Source: an uncultured Clostridia bacterium (GTDB lineage Bacteria; Bacillota; Clostridia; TANB77; CAG-508). Taken from it: a stretch of 64,000 nucleotides of DNA. The DNA is taken from assembly GCA_944391955.1 (NCBI GenBank), contig CALXVG010000004.1:1-64000 (forward strand). Direction: 5' to 3'. Position 1 is the stretch's first letter; each line of letters begins with the position of its first letter. The notes under the pieces are model-generated. The model made no database searches. It saw nothing but the letters and a program-made list of their open reading frames with translations, and was not told the origin of the DNA. The position numbers and the translations under genes are program-made. Shown piece after piece: positions 8,497 through 19,033 of the stretch.

Positions 8497-11118
8497 TTAG
8501 TATCCTTTATGCTTCATTTTATTTAATGTGCTACTGGTTTGTTGGGAAAATGGATCTTTTCTGTTTCCACTCATTGGTGAGTATGTTTGTTTACCTACTA
8601 ATGGATAAACAATGTTAGCTAATTCTCTCAAAGAAGCTAATAATGTTTTTGTATAACCATTTAAAGTTATTGAACAGTTTACTAGTGAATCTAAATATTT
8701 TACATAGTTCTGTACTTCAAAAGGTATCTCACAATATCTTACATTGTCTTTATCAAATAACTCCGTCATATATGACATATCTGGAGCATTATAACATGAC
8801 ATACCACCAATTAATGTTCTAACATTTAAACTTCTTATTTTTTCTGATTTGTTTACAACTATTTTTATTTTTTCTTGTCTTAAAATATTTTTTGATTTTA
8901 AGTTTCTTAAAAATGCTGTAAGTGGTTGTATTGTTAATACATCCATTGTTTGTACTAAATATATTTCTTGTACCATGCCGAAAACTTCCATCGGAGTATC
9001 AAAATCTGTATCAATTAGTACAGCTGAATAATTTTGAACTAATGTTGACAAAACTTTATCCATATTATAATTTTCTTCTTCTCCTGGCATTTCGGTATAA
9101 ATTGTTAAATTTCTTGTTGGTTTAATACCTTCTGGTATACCATTTTCTAAATTTCTCATACATTTTGTTGCTATTGCTCTTAATTCTTCCTCATTATTTG
9201 TATATATATAATATGCATTTTTTGTTTTTGTCATATCTAATACTGCTGTAGATATTCCCATTGATGCAAGCATTTCTGCCGTATTATTCACAACAAATGA
9301 TGTTCCATTTTTAGTAGTACCCACAAAAGCCACTATTTTCTTGTCACTTGTCAATAATGAATTTAGGTTACTATATGTGTTTGTTCTATTTGTTGTTGTC
9401 ATATCATTATTTTGCATAGGAGGTGTATAAGTCTGTTGTGGTATATCAATAGAATTATTTGGTCTTGCTTGTGGTTGATATACCTCTTGTGGTTGAATAT
9501 AATTATTAGTATCAACAACATTACCTGTATTTGTTGCCTGATTTTCTTCTTCCATATTAAATAAGTCTATATCTATATCTCCAACATCATTACTTATTGT
9601 TGTGTTCTCTTGTGCAATATTATTTTGTGTTGGAGTTTCAAACATCATATCGCTTAAGTCAGGTGCTTTATTATTTTCAATTTCTTCACTCATACTGAAC
9701 AAATCATTTTCTTGTTCATATTGTGTTTGCATTGGTTTTTGTTCTGTATTTTCTGTACTTTCTGTTGTGTCAATTGGCTCTTGCTTTTTAGGTCTACCCC
9801 TGCCGCGTTTTGGCTGATTTGGGTCAATTTCTGCAACAGGTTTTGTTCTAGGTCTACCCCTGCCACGTTTTGGCTGTTCTTGTTCTACATTTTCTTGAGG
9901 TACAAGTTCTCCTTCTCCATTATTTAAGCTCTCAGCTCCTAGTGGATTCACATCAGGTTGTTGTAGTTGTGCTGGTTTTACTTCTGGAACTTCTACCGGT
10001 TGGATTGTTCTTTCTTGTATTGAGCCTATTTCTGGTTCAGATGAATCGTCAAACTCATCAAATAAGTTAACTCCTTTGTTATTGCTGCTTTCAGTTTCTG
10101 GCATTTCTTGAGGAATATTTGGTTGTATTGGTTGAATAAATTCCTCTTCTATGAATGGGCTTGGTGGTGCATCATTTGATGTTGTCGATTTGATATTTAT
10201 TTTTTGTACATTATTTGTATTCATGTTTGAAGGTATCATTATTGGTTGTGAAAGTTTTGGTTTTGTAAATTCTCTATCTATAAGTGGTTCGTCGTTTTCT
10301 TCCTCATCGTCATCATCAAAATTATTATTTTCTTTCTTCTTTCCAAAGCCTTTCTTTTGTTTTTGTAATTTTTCTTTATATTTACTTGTTTTAGCATCAA
10401 AACTTGAATTTTGACCTGGAATTCCAGATGTTACTAACTGTTGATATTTTGGTGATTTTTCTTCTAAAACCGCTTTTACATGTATTGGTAAATATCTAAT
10501 AATTATCTTCAATTGTGTATCTGTATATTGTGATATTATGTTGTTAAAGCTATCTACATATTTGTCTTCATTTCTTCCTAATCTCTTATAGTGTGCTAAA
10601 ATGTTTTCTACTTCTGCTTCACTTACATTGTTTTCACTGTCTTCTTGTCCAGATAAGTCATTAACTGGTATATCATAATATTGTCTTGCTAATCCCTTAT
10701 CTCTAGGATTATAAATTAATTTACAAACTTCATCAATACTACGATCTTGTCCAATTATTGCATTATATATTTCCAAATTGTATATTTTTATTAACATTTC
10801 TTCTGATTTTTTTCTTCTATCTGCACAAAGTAATATTACTTCTATTCTTTCTTCGTTAAGTGTTTTTGCCTCTTTGCTTATATCAGTATATTTATCTAAT
10901 AGGAATTTATCTATCATTCCATAATTATTATTTGCAAATGGCTCTAAATCTTCACTTATAACTATTCTATTATAAGTTTTATCCTTTTGTAACTCTCTTA
11001 TAATTGCATTAAAATAATAAACATTTTTATATGATATTATATCTTTATATTGTTTTTCGTATTTTTTAGCTATTGCTTCTGACACATTATCATTGTTTAC
11101 TGCAAATAAGATTTTCAT
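8497..11118 (-). CDS. large MinD/CpaE-like P-loop protein with AT-hook-like motifs
   Basis: Protein of 873 residues. The N-terminal 150 residues resemble a receiver-like domain (starting KILFAVNNDN). A long disordered Gln/Asn/Pro/Glu-rich linker (about 220-590) contains two AT-hook-like motifs, QPKRGRGRPRTK and QPKRGRGRPKKQ. The C-terminal 270 residues resemble a ParA/MinD/CpaE ATPase, but the P-loop reads FVGTTKNGTSFVVNN instead of the usual GKT signature, so ATPase activity is doubtful. Its ribosome binding site GGAGGGG lies inside the last codons of the upstream gene. A positioning or secretion-related scaffold is possible; the function is unknown. Confidence 0.72.
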   Translation of the reverse strand: MKILFAVNNDNVSEAIAKKYEKQYKDIISYKNVYYFNAIIRELQKDKTYNRIVISEDLEPFANNNYGMIDKFLLDKYTDISKEAKTLNEERIEVILLCADRRKKSEEMLIKIYNLEIYNAIIGQDRSIDEVCKLIYNPRDKGLARQYYDIPVNDLSGQEDSENNVSEAEVENILAHYKRLGRNEDKYVDSFNNIISQYTDTQLKIIIRYLPIHVKAVLEEKSPKYQQLVTSGIPGQNSSFDAKTSKYKEKLQKQKKGFGKKKENNNFDDDDEEENDEPLIDREFTKPKLSQPIMIPSNMNTNNVQKINIKSTTSNDAPPSPFIEEEFIQPIQPNIPQEMPETESSNNKGVNLFDEFDDSSEPEIGSIQERTIQPVEVPEVKPAQLQQPDVNPLGAESLNNGEGELVPQENVEQEQPKRGRGRPRTKPVAEIDPNQPKRGRGRPKKQEPIDTTESTENTEQKPMQTQYEQENDLFSMSEEIENNKAPDLSDMMFETPTQNNIAQENTTISNDVGDIDIDLFNMEEENQATNTGNVVDTNNYIQPQEVYQPQARPNNSIDIPQQTYTPPMQNNDMTTTNRTNTYSNLNSLLTSDKKIVAFVGTTKNGTSFVVNNTAEMLASMGISTAVLDMTKTKNAYYIYTNNEEELRAIATKCMRNLENGIPEGIKPTRNLTIYTEMPGEEENYNMDKVLSTLVQNYSAVLIDTDFDTPMEVFGMVQEIYLVQTMDVLTIQPLTAFLRNLKSKNILRQEKIKIVVNKSEKIRSLNVRTLIGGMSCYNAPDMSYMTELFDKDNVRYCEIPFEVQNYVKYLDSLVNCSITLNGYTKTLLASLRELANIVYPLVGKQTYSPMSGNRKDPFSQQTSSTLNKMKHKGY

Positions 11119-11122
11119 ATGT

Positions 11123-11530
11123 TTATCCCCTCCAACCTGTTACTACTATCGCATATATAAATGGTAATACTTGACATATTACTAATATCGTAATAAAAGT
11201 TATTATAAGTCCAAAACCTCTATGTTTATAATCTAATCGTCTTGTTCCCATAGCAAATTGGAACATAGCACCTACTGCTATTCCCACAAAACAAATTGGG
11301 ATACTATATATTCTAACTATTTCTTCTAATATGTAGCCTGCTAGCCAATATTCTTCAGAACCATATTTTTCTGTATATTTAATTTTTTTCTGCTCCATTT
11401 CATCTTTTACTTGAGATAGTTCGCTCTTATTAGTTTCTTCCAATGTGTTTACTTCTGTTGCATACACTGTGTTGGAAATTGTTAATAAGCTTATCATAAG
11501 AATCATGATTAGTGCAATTGTTTTCTTCAT
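11123..11530 (-). CDS. small secreted/membrane protein, possibly VirB2/TrbC-like
   Basis: Protein of about 135 residues with an N-terminal signal peptide (KKTIALIMILMISLLTISN, cleavage likely after VYA), a charged helical segment, then two hydrophobic helices separated by the basic loop GTRRLDYKHRG. The two-helix layout after a signal peptide is reminiscent of VirB2/TrbC pilin-like proteins, but that is weak inference. GGAGG supports the ATG at 11530 rather than 11542. Its last four codons (Trp-Arg-Gly-stop) form the Shine-Dalgarno of the next gene, implying tight coupling. Confidence 0.7.
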   Translation of the reverse strand: MKKTIALIMILMISLLTISNTVYATEVNTLEETNKSELSQVKDEMEQKKIKYTEKYGSEEYWLAGYILEEIVRIYSIPICFVGIAVGAMFQFAMGTRRLDYKHRGFGLIITFITILVICQVLPFIYAIVVTGWRG

Positions 11531-11633
11531 ATTTACCTCCATATCATTATTTGTTTCACCTATATATCATACAATATTATGAAAAAAATAGCAAGTTTAT
11601 TTCTAGAATTTTTATAATTTTAATAAGATTAAT

Positions 11634-11667
11634 AAAAATACATCAACCTTGCAGTTGATGTATTTTT
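11634..11667. terminator. rho-independent terminator after the glycosyltransferase gene
   Basis: A 14-bp AT-rich stem (11634-11647 with 11654-11667) has loop CTTGCA and T runs on both sides. It starts immediately after the stop codon of the minus-strand glycosyltransferase gene. It could also protect in the other direction. Confidence 0.85.
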
Positions 11668-11668
11668 A

Positions 11669-12895
11669 TTATGTCATTTCTTTCATTTTTATGTCTCTTA
11701 CATGTTCTATCTTTTCCCATGTTGTATCTGGTTTTATTAATGCTTTTATATTTATTAATATCCATGAACCCATAAAAATTGGATAACACAATATTCCTTT
11801 TACCATAGGTTTAACTGGTCTTTTATCTAATATCAATGTTAATATTCCTGTTAGTGGAGGTATTAGGAATGTTGCCACTATATATTTTGCATAATTCCAT
11901 ATTAATCCTGTTATTGTCATTCCATCTCCTAGGTAAATTGCCAAATTCACTCCTAATAAAGCTAACGTTACAATCAATATTGGCATTCCCATAAGATATA
12001 GTAATCCATCCACATTCATTACTTTTTTATTTCTTACAACACTTTTTGCTAAATCTTTAACATAATATTTAAAGCATTGTATATGTCCTACTGACCACCT
12101 TGTTCTTTGTGTCCAAGATTGTTTAAAGCCTAATGGTTGTTCATCATATACTTTGGCATCTGTTGCCCATCCTAAAGCTCTTCCTTTTGAAATGTTTATT
12201 AATGAAAATTCTATATCCTCTGTTAAAGTTTTTGTGTTCCATCCTTCTTCTTTTATTAAATCATATTTTACCATAAAGCCTGTTCCATTTAATAATGGTG
12301 ATAATCCTATATTATATCTTGCTAGATGATAAAATCTATGCATTGTCCAATAAAATAGTGCATATCCTGCTGTTACCCATGTATCTGCTGGATTTTTTAT
12401 ATCTCTATATCCTTGTACTACTTCTTCCCCTTGGCAAAGTTTTTTATTCATATTTATAATAAATTCTGAATCCACTATATTATCCGCATCAAATACACAT
12501 ACTGCATCATATTCTGCTTTCTCTTCAATTTTTTTATTGAAGAACCATTGCATTGCATATCCTTTTGTTTTATGATCTGGATCTGTTCTTTCATAAACTA
12601 TCGCTCCAGCTTTTCTTGCTACTTCTGCGGTATTGTCTGTACAATTATCTGCAATAACGTATATATCAAGTTTGTCTTTAGGATAATTTTGTTTTCTTAA
12701 GCTTTCTACTAGGTTTGCTACCACCTTTTCCTCATTGTGTGCTGGAATCAATGCCATAAATTTATGTTCTTTGTTAACTAATAATGGTTTTTCTTTGAAT
12801 TTAATTAATGAACATACACTAATTCCTATATTATATACCCAAAATATTGTTATAATCCAAACTAGTGCTTGTTGCAAAATATACAAATACTCCAT
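11669..12895 (-). CDS. family 2 glycosyltransferase, processive type
   Basis: Integral membrane glycosyltransferase of 408 residues. One N-terminal membrane helix precedes a GT-A domain with DNCTDNT, the DADN metal motif, TEDIEF, and the QRTRW box of cellulose/hyaluronan synthase-like enzymes. Two or three C-terminal membrane helices follow (about 300-385). These motifs indicate polysaccharide synthesis coupled to export; the sugar and product cannot be told. The genes on either side are not obviously polysaccharide genes. Confidence 0.87.
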   Translation of the reverse strand: MEYLYILQQALVWIITIFWVYNIGISVCSLIKFKEKPLLVNKEHKFMALIPAHNEEKVVANLVESLRKQNYPKDKLDIYVIADNCTDNTAEVARKAGAIVYERTDPDHKTKGYAMQWFFNKKIEEKAEYDAVCVFDADNIVDSEFIINMNKKLCQGEEVVQGYRDIKNPADTWVTAGYALFYWTMHRFYHLARYNIGLSPLLNGTGFMVKYDLIKEEGWNTKTLTEDIEFSLINISKGRALGWATDAKVYDEQPLGFKQSWTQRTRWSVGHIQCFKYYVKDLAKSVVRNKKVMNVDGLLYLMGMPILIVTLALLGVNLAIYLGDGMTITGLIWNYAKYIVATFLIPPLTGILTLILDKRPVKPMVKGILCYPIFMGSWILINIKALIKPDTTWEKIEHVRDIKMKEMT

Positions 12896-12919
12896 TTTTT
12901 ACTCCTTTTCTACATAAAA

Positions 12920-13582
12920 TTATATAGCTTCTTCTTTGTTTTCTTCATCCTCTTCTTTATTTATAAGTTCTAAGCTGCTTACTGATACTTCATATGCTGT
13001 TTTGTTTTCAACTGTACCATCTTCATATTTTTTCTCATAAGCTCTAGATTGTACTCTTCCTATAATTTTGATTTCTGTTCCTGTTTCCATATCAGCACAG
13101 AATCTTGCATTTCTTCCCCATGCTATACATGGTATGTAATCTGATTTATTATATGCTCTATTTACTGCTAGTAATATATCTGAAATTTCTCTTCCAAATG
13201 GTGTTTTTCTATATATTGGTTTTCTACATATGTGTCCTAATAATTGTACTTCATTAGGAACTTTTATTTCTTCCTCTTCGCTTTTTTCTTTTATTTCTTT
13301 TACGAAAACTGTTAAAATTAATCTACTTTTTGTATCTTCATATGTATTATATGATCTAAATTGTCCTTCAACTATGACTTCTTTTCCTATTTGTAAATCA
13401 AAATTTGTCATTAATCTTTCAGATATTGTAATTGGAATTATATCTGATGTTCCACTCAAACGTGGTATTTCTAAGTTGAAACTATAAAAGCTTTCTCCAT
13501 AAATTTCGTGACTAAACTCTTTCTCGCTTGTAACTTTACCAACTAATACTAAAGAGTTGTTTTGTGAATAATTTGTAACCAA
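12920..13582 (-). CDS. single-stranded DNA-binding protein with two OB-like domains
   Basis: Protein of 220 residues with two successive OB-fold-like halves: residues 8-95 (NNSLVLVGKVTSEKEFSHE onward) and 108-205 (NEVQLLGHICRKPIYRKTP, DILLAVNRAYNKSDYIPCIA, RVQSRAYEKKYEDGT). The second half is clearly SSB-like; the first is diverged. It ends in an acidic tail (KEEDEENKEEAI) but lacks the classical DDDIPF tip. It may be an accessory rather than the main replication SSB. Upstream is greA, about 135 bp away. Confidence 0.82.
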   Translation of the reverse strand: MVTNYSQNNSLVLVGKVTSEKEFSHEIYGESFYSFNLEIPRLSGTSDIIPITISERLMTNFDLQIGKEVIVEGQFRSYNTYEDTKSRLILTVFVKEIKEKSEEEEIKVPNEVQLLGHICRKPIYRKTPFGREISDILLAVNRAYNKSDYIPCIAWGRNARFCADMETGTEIKIIGRVQSRAYEKKYEDGTVENKTAYEVSVSSLELINKEEDEENKEEAI

Positions 13583-13717
13583 TTTTATTTCCTCCTTCTT
13601 TTCGTCTTAAGTATATAATATTTTACTTTCGACTAGTCTGTTTTGCCAGACATATTCTATTATACTACTTTTTTCCTGTTTTGTCTACATAAAATGGTAA
13701 AATTATGTTATTTTTTC

Positions 13718-14194
13718 TTATTTGGCAATAGTTAGTATCTTATATTTTGCCACTCCTCCTGGAGTATGTGCCTCAATTATTTGACCTTTTTTTGCTCCTA
13801 TCAGTGCTGCTCCTATTGGTGATTCATTAGAAATTTTGTTATGTTTTATGTCTACTTCTGTTGAGCCTACAATAGTATATTCCATTTCTTCATTATATTC
13901 TATATCTAATATTTTTACAGTATTTCCTACTTGAACTGTTTTTGTATTTATCTCTGATTCATCTATTATTTTTGCATATCTTAATTTATTTTCTAAATCC
14001 GCTATTTTTATTTCATTTGCTGCTTGTGCATTTTTTGCTTCATCATATTCAGAATTTTCTGATAAGTCTCCGAATCCCAATGCGACTTTGATTCTCTCTG
14101 AAATTTCTGCTCTTGCTTCAGTTTTTAAATATTCTAACTCCTTTTCTAATTTTTCATATCCTTCTTGTGTCAATAAAATTTCTTTTTCTTCCAT
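13718..14194 (-). CDS. greA: transcription elongation factor GreA
   Basis: Rescues stalled RNA polymerase by stimulating transcript cleavage through its secondary channel. At 158 residues the length is canonical. The N-terminal coiled coil (about 10-75) carries the tip motif [14 protein letters not shown] with its acidic residues, and the C-terminal FKBP-like domain ends in [17 protein letters not shown] and HTPGG. The ATG follows an AAGGGG-type site. Confidence 0.95.
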   Translation of the reverse strand: MEEKEILLTQEGYEKLEKELEYLKTEARAEISERIKVALGFGDLSENSEYDEAKNAQAANEIKIADLENKLRYAKIIDESEINTKTVQVGNTVKILDIEYNEEMEYTIVGSTEVDIKHNKISNESPIGAALIGAKKGQIIEAHTPGGVAKYKILTIAK

Positions 14195-14254
14195 TATAAT
14201 TACCCCTTTTTATTGTTTAACTAATCTTACTCTACAAAAGATAATTTGTCAATA

Positions 14255-15118
14255 CTAAATGCTTAAAAATTCATTTTTATTTATTATGCCATTTTTACCA
14301 ACTAAATTTTTGATTTTAATTTTTTCTTTTCTTATTTGTTTTTGTATTTCTGTTATAGTTTTATTTTTTATAGCAGCCTCATAAACATATTTATCATCAA
14401 AATTATTTAGTTTGTATCCCTCTGGAATTATTATATTATATGAATTAATATTTATTCCTGTAAATTTTTTTGATGCAATTTCTATGTTAGGGGGAATATT
14501 CAATATTATTGCTCTTGTATTAATATAATATCTATTTATCATAAGTGCATTAAAATCAATATTTATAATTATATTTGAATTTACCAAATCTCTTTTAATA
14601 TTATTCGATATTCTTATTAATATTCCCAATTCTTCATATAAATAATTAATTATTTTATTAAATCTATATGAAAAGTTGGTTACGATATTAACTGTCTTAG
14701 CTTTTTGTGCAATTTCCAGTATATTATTTAAATTGATTTCATTAGTTTCGTCTACTAATATGGTTATTTTTTCTTTCTGTATATTAGTATTTTTATAATA
14801 ACAGATTGTATCTATAATATTTGACAATAATATTCTATATAGTATTCTTCCATCTAATATATCTATTTTATTATTTATTAAATTTTCTTTTAGTATATTA
14901 TTTTTTAATAATTCATTTGATAATACAATATATTTTATTTTTTTATCATGAAGCTTCTTTATCAATCTTGTAATAATTTTTTCTGATTTTTTCGTTTTAG
15001 TATTTTCTTTTATAGGTAATAAAAATATATCTTTTCCAGATATATTTTCTTCTTGTATTGTATTTAAGATTTTGTGTTTAAATTTAAGTTCTTCAATTTC
15101 TTTTATATATGCTACCAT
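14255..15118 (-). CDS. hypothetical protein, Ile/Asn/Lys-rich
   Basis: Unrecognised 287-residue protein, no signal peptide or membrane segment. It is extremely rich in Ile, Asn and Lys (very AT-rich codons). Alternating hydrophobic strands such as EKITILVDETNEINL, KTVNIVTNFSYRFN and RAIILNIPPNIEI suggest a Rossmann-like alpha/beta fold. It lies between greA and proS on the same strand with short gaps. A real gene is likely from its length, start context and operon position; no function can be assigned. Confidence 0.65.
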   Translation of the reverse strand: MVAYIKEIEELKFKHKILNTIQEENISGKDIFLLPIKENTKTKKSEKIITRLIKKLHDKKIKYIVLSNELLKNNILKENLINNKIDILDGRILYRILLSNIIDTICYYKNTNIQKEKITILVDETNEINLNNILEIAQKAKTVNIVTNFSYRFNKIINYLYEELGILIRISNNIKRDLVNSNIIINIDFNALMINRYYINTRAIILNIPPNIEIASKKFTGININSYNIIIPEGYKLNNFDDKYVYEAAIKNKTITEIQKQIRKEKIKIKNLVGKNGIINKNEFLSI

Positions 15119-15166
15119 ATACTCACCTAAATAATTATATTACACAAAATCTTAAATAATTCTTTT

Positions 15167-16609
15167 CTAATATTGTCTTCCCCAAATAATAAATTTATCT
15201 GCTGGTTTACCACAACATACACACTTGTCATCAATTACTTCTTTTTCAAATGGTAAACATCTTGAATGTGCACCTGTAAGTTCTTTTATTTTATCTTCAC
15301 ATTCTTCTGAACCACACCACATTGTTTTTATAAGTCCTTGATTTGAATTGATTTTTTCCACAAATTCATCTAGATTGTGTGCTGTTGATGTTCTTTTTTC
15401 CATATTAGTTTTACATTCTTCAAACATATTCTTTTGAATATTTTCTAATAGTGTATCTAACTTTTCTTCTAATTCATCTAATTTTACAACTATTTTTTCT
15501 GATGTATCTCTTCTAACTAATACACATTCTCCGTTTTCTATATCTCGTGGTCCTAATTCTATTCTTACTGGTACCCCTCTCATCTCCCAATCATTAAATT
15601 TATATCCTGGTGTATAGTTTTCTCTAGTATCACATTCCATTCTATATTTTTTATTTAATTTTTGATATAGTTCTTGTGCTTTATCTAGTACACCTTCTTT
15701 TTTTATTGCAATAGGAACAATAACTGCTTGTATTGGTGCTACTCTTGGTGGTAATTTTAATCCTCTATTATCTCCATGTGCCATAATTGTTGCACCTATT
15801 AATCTAGTGCTAATTCCCCATGATGTTTGATATGCATATTCTTCTTTTCCTTCTTTATTTTGAAATACAATATTAAATGGTTTTGTAAAGTTTTGTCCAA
15901 AATAATGTGATGTACCTGCTTGTAAAGCTCTTCCATCATGCATTAAAGTTTCTACTGTATATGTATCTACTGCTCCTGCAAATTTTTCTTTGTCTGTTTT
16001 TTTGCCTTTAATTACTGGGATTGCTAACAATTCTTCTAGTACTTCTGCATAGATATTAAGCATTTTTTGTGTTCTTTCTTCTGCTTCTTCTGCTGTTGCA
16101 TGTATTGTATGCCCCTCTTGCCATAAGAACTCTCTTGAACGTAGAAATGGTCTAGTTTCTTTTTCCCATCTTAAAACATTACACCATTGATTATAAACCA
16201 TTGGTAAATCTCTCCAAGATTTAACCCATTTTGAATATAAATTTGAAAACATTGTTTCAGAAGTTGGTCTTATACATAATTTCTCTTCTAATTCATCTTG
16301 TCCGCCTATAGTTACCCATGCCACTTCAGGCGCAAATCCTTCTACATGTTCTTTTTCTTTATTTAAAAGGCTTTCTGGAATTAATACTGGTAAATATATA
16401 TTTTTTACTCCACTTGCTTTGAATTTCTCATCAGTATATTTTTGTATATTCTCCCATATTGCATATCCATATGGTTTAATTGCTATACATCCTTTTGTAT
16501 CTGTATAGTCTGCCAAATCAGCCTTTATAACAATATCAGTATACCATTTAGCAAAATTTTCTTCTATATTGGTAATTTCCTTTACGAAATTTTCTTCATT
16601 CTTACTCAT
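15167..16609 (-). CDS. proS: prolyl-tRNA synthetase, short (archaeal/eukaryal-like) type
   Basis: Class II aminoacyl-tRNA synthetase charging tRNA-Pro. The 480-residue protein lacks the bacterial inserted editing domain and has the type 3 layout. It has the [10 protein letters not shown] motif 1 region, [20 protein letters not shown], the [12 protein letters not shown] motif 2, an anticodon-binding domain, and a Cys-rich C-terminal part ([17 protein letters not shown]). It ends in the conserved aromatic tail GRQY. The ATG follows AAGAGGAGAAA. No T-box leader fits in the 28 bp before it. Confidence 0.95.
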   Translation of the reverse strand: MSKNEENFVKEITNIEENFAKWYTDIVIKADLADYTDTKGCIAIKPYGYAIWENIQKYTDEKFKASGVKNIYLPVLIPESLLNKEKEHVEGFAPEVAWVTIGGQDELEEKLCIRPTSETMFSNLYSKWVKSWRDLPMVYNQWCNVLRWEKETRPFLRSREFLWQEGHTIHATAEEAEERTQKMLNIYAEVLEELLAIPVIKGKKTDKEKFAGAVDTYTVETLMHDGRALQAGTSHYFGQNFTKPFNIVFQNKEGKEEYAYQTSWGISTRLIGATIMAHGDNRGLKLPPRVAPIQAVIVPIAIKKEGVLDKAQELYQKLNKKYRMECDTRENYTPGYKFNDWEMRGVPVRIELGPRDIENGECVLVRRDTSEKIVVKLDELEEKLDTLLENIQKNMFEECKTNMEKRTSTAHNLDEFVEKINSNQGLIKTMWCGSEECEDKIKELTGAHSRCLPFEKEVIDDKCVCCGKPADKFIIWGRQY

Positions 16610-16637
16610 TATTTTTCTCCTCTTTAATAAATTTATG

Positions 16638-17228
16638 TTATTTTTCTTTATTTGTAGAATTTTCTTTTTCTACCTGTTCTGCCAAAATATCATCAATTAC
16701 AATCTGTTCATTTTCATCGATTTTATATCTCGGCAATTCGGGTAATTCATCTAAACTTGAAATTCCAAATAGTTTAAGAAACTCTTTTGTTGTTCTATAT
16801 GTTGTTGGTCTACCTGGTGCATCTAATTTCCCTGCATCCTCTATTAAATTATATTCTAATAGTTTATATATAGTCCCATCTGAATTTACTCCTCTAATAC
16901 TTTCTATTTCTGCTCTTGTTATTTTAGGATTATATGCAATTATTGCAAGTGTTTCCATTGCTGCATTTGAAATTGATGGTTTTACTCTATTATCTAATAT
17001 TGGATATATATATTCATAATAATCTTTTTTGGTACATAATTGATACGTATTTTCAATTTTTATTATTTGAATACCTCTATTTTCTTCTTCGTATTTTTCT
17101 TGCATTTTTTTTATTATATTTTCTATTTCTTCTTCTGATAACTCTAGAGTTGTTATTAATTCATTTGTTTCAACTGGTCTGCCTGCTGCAAAAAGTATTG
17201 CTTCGACGATTGCCTCCATTTTTTCCAT
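16638..17228 (-). CDS. scpB: segregation and condensation protein B
   Basis: ScpB is the winged-helix subunit of the Smc-ScpA-ScpB condensin complex that organises and separates chromosomes. At 196 residues the length is typical. Family features: [16 protein letters not shown] near the N-terminus, [20 protein letters not shown]-type core ([19 protein letters not shown]), [14 protein letters not shown] and [18 protein letters not shown] Glu/Lys-rich tail follows. scpA is not in the immediate neighbourhood. Confidence 0.94.
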   Translation of the reverse strand: MEKMEAIVEAILFAAGRPVETNELITTLELSEEEIENIIKKMQEKYEEENRGIQIIKIENTYQLCTKKDYYEYIYPILDNRVKPSISNAAMETLAIIAYNPKITRAEIESIRGVNSDGTIYKLLEYNLIEDAGKLDAPGRPTTYRTTKEFLKLFGISSLDELPELPRYKIDENEQIVIDDILAEQVEKENSTNKEK

Positions 17229-17242
17229 AGTCTTTCATTCCT

Positions 17243-19033
17243 TTATACATTTCTAAAAATCTCTTCAAATTTTTCTTCTGATATAGTTTCATTTTCTAGT
17301 AAAGCTTCTGCAACTGCATGTAATTTATCCATATTATTTATGATTAAACTTTGTGCTCTTGAATATGCTTTATCTATTATTGTTTTTACTTCTACACCTA
17401 TTATGTCTTCTATATTGTTTCCAAATGTTTGTAATTCATATTGTTCTTTTGTTTCAAGATTAATAGGACCTATCTTGTCGCTCATTCCATATTTCTTTAC
17501 CATATCTTTTGCAACTTCTGTTGCAACTTCTATATCATTACTTGCTCCTGTTGAAATATCATCTAGTGCAATTTTTTCTGCTGCTCTTCCTCCAAGTAGG
17601 GCTACAATTTTTTCTTCCATTTCGGTTTTAGATATATAGTACTTGTCTTCATTTGTCTTATACATTGTATATCCACCTGCTAGGCCTCTTGGTATTATTG
17701 AAATTTCTTTTACATTGTCTTGTGTTGGTAAAAATCTACTTACAACAGCATGTCCTGCTTCATGATATGCTGTTAATTTTTTATCTTTTTGTGATATTAC
17801 TCTACTCTGTTTTTGTAGACCAACAGTTACTTTCTTTATTGCTTCTTCTAAATCATTCATATTGATTTCTTCGTGATTATTAATTGTAGCTATAATTGCT
17901 GCCTCATTTAATATATTTGCTAACTCTGCACCTGTAAATCCTGCTGTATCTTTTGCAATTTCTTTTAAATCTATATCTGGTCCTAGTTTTTTATCTGCTG
18001 AATGTATTTTTAATATTTCCTCTCTGCCTTTAGCATCTGGTGCTGCAATTGTTACTTGTCTATCGAATCTTCCTGGACGTAATAATGCTTTATCTAACAT
18101 TTCTGGTCTATTTGTTGCAGCTAAAACTATAATTGTTTCATTTGTTTCAAATCCATCCATTTCTACTAATAATTGATTTAATGTTTGATTGTTTTCAGAT
18201 TCTGCACCACTTCCGCCTGTTCTTCTTGAACCTATTGCATCTATTTCATCTATAAATACTATACATGGTGCAACTTTCTTTGCTTTTTCAAATAATTTTC
18301 TTACTCTTGATGCTCCTAAGCCTGCAAACATTTCTATGAATTCTGAACCACTCATTGATATAAATGGAACTCCAGCTTCTCCTGCAATAGCTTTTGCAAT
18401 TAATGTTTTACCTGTCCCTGGTTTACCATAAAGTAATATTCCTTTAGGTATTTTCGCCCCCATTTCATGGAATTTTTTCGGTTCTTTTAAGAAATTTACT
18501 ATTTCTATTAATTCATTTTTTTCTTCTTCTAATCCTGCAACATCTTTAAATGTTGTTCCTGTTTTCTGACTTTCAGCATCATATGTTTTACTTTTATCAC
18601 CAAGTCCTTGCATTTTTAGTATGACAACAAACAATATGATTAATAGGATTGTTGGTAATAAACTGAATAGTTTACTTGGTAAAGTAACCCATGTACTAGC
18701 TGGTTCTTGTTTTAATTCAACATAGTTTCCTTCTTTTGCTTGTTCTTGAATTAGTTCAACAAAAGCTTGTGTACTTGGTATAATGGCCTTTTTTTCTTCT
18801 TCTTCATTTTTTAATTTTACTTTAATTGTAGTGCTTCCTACTGTCATGTCAATTTTTTCTACTGATTTTTCTTGCATAATTTTATACATTAAATCAGAAT
18901 ACGCTATCTCATTATCTGTTTTCTTTGAGTTAGTTAATACTACTGCCAAAACAATTAGACTTATTAAAAGTAATATTCCTAATACAATATATAAATTTCT
19001 TTCACTATGTTTGTTATTTCCTTTTTCTTTCAT
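17243..19033 (-). CDS. ftsH: ATP-dependent zinc metalloprotease FtsH
   Basis: Membrane-bound AAA protease degrading membrane and regulatory proteins. The 596-residue protein has two N-terminal membrane helices (about 15-34 and 118-139) around an extracytoplasmic domain. An AAA module follows with Walker A (GKPGTGKT near 203), Walker B (IVFIDEID) and the SRH region. The peptidase zinc motif HEAGH lies near 424. Its ribosome binding site is within the last codons of alr, and there is no gap between the two genes. Confidence 0.96.
   Translation of the reverse strand: MKEKGNNKHSERNLYIVLGILLLISLIVLAVVLTNSKKTDNEIAYSDLMYKIMQEKSVEKIDMTVGSTTIKVKLKNEEEEKKAIIPSTQAFVELIQEQAKEGNYVELKQEPASTWVTLPSKLFSLLPTILLIILFVVILKMQGLGDKSKTYDAESQKTGTTFKDVAGLEEEKNELIEIVNFLKEPKKFHEMGAKIPKGILLYGKPGTGKTLIAKAIAGEAGVPFISMSGSEFIEMFAGLGASRVRKLFEKAKKVAPCIVFIDEIDAIGSRRTGGSGAESENNQTLNQLLVEMDGFETNETIIVLAATNRPEMLDKALLRPGRFDRQVTIAAPDAKGREEILKIHSADKKLGPDIDLKEIAKDTAGFTGAELANILNEAAIIATINNHEEINMNDLEEAIKKVTVGLQKQSRVISQKDKKLTAYHEAGHAVVSRFLPTQDNVKEISIIPRGLAGGYTMYKTNEDKYYISKTEMEEKIVALLGGRAAEKIALDDISTGASNDIEVATEVAKDMVKKYGMSDKIGPINLETKEQYELQTFGNNIEDIIGVEVKTIIDKAYSRAQSLIINNMDKLHAVAEALLENETISEEKFEEIFRNV

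Noticed and set aside
16610-16637. T-box leader before proS (also considered for cysS and gltX)
   Set aside because: The upstream gaps are under 30 bp or the genes overlap, leaving no room for a T-box.
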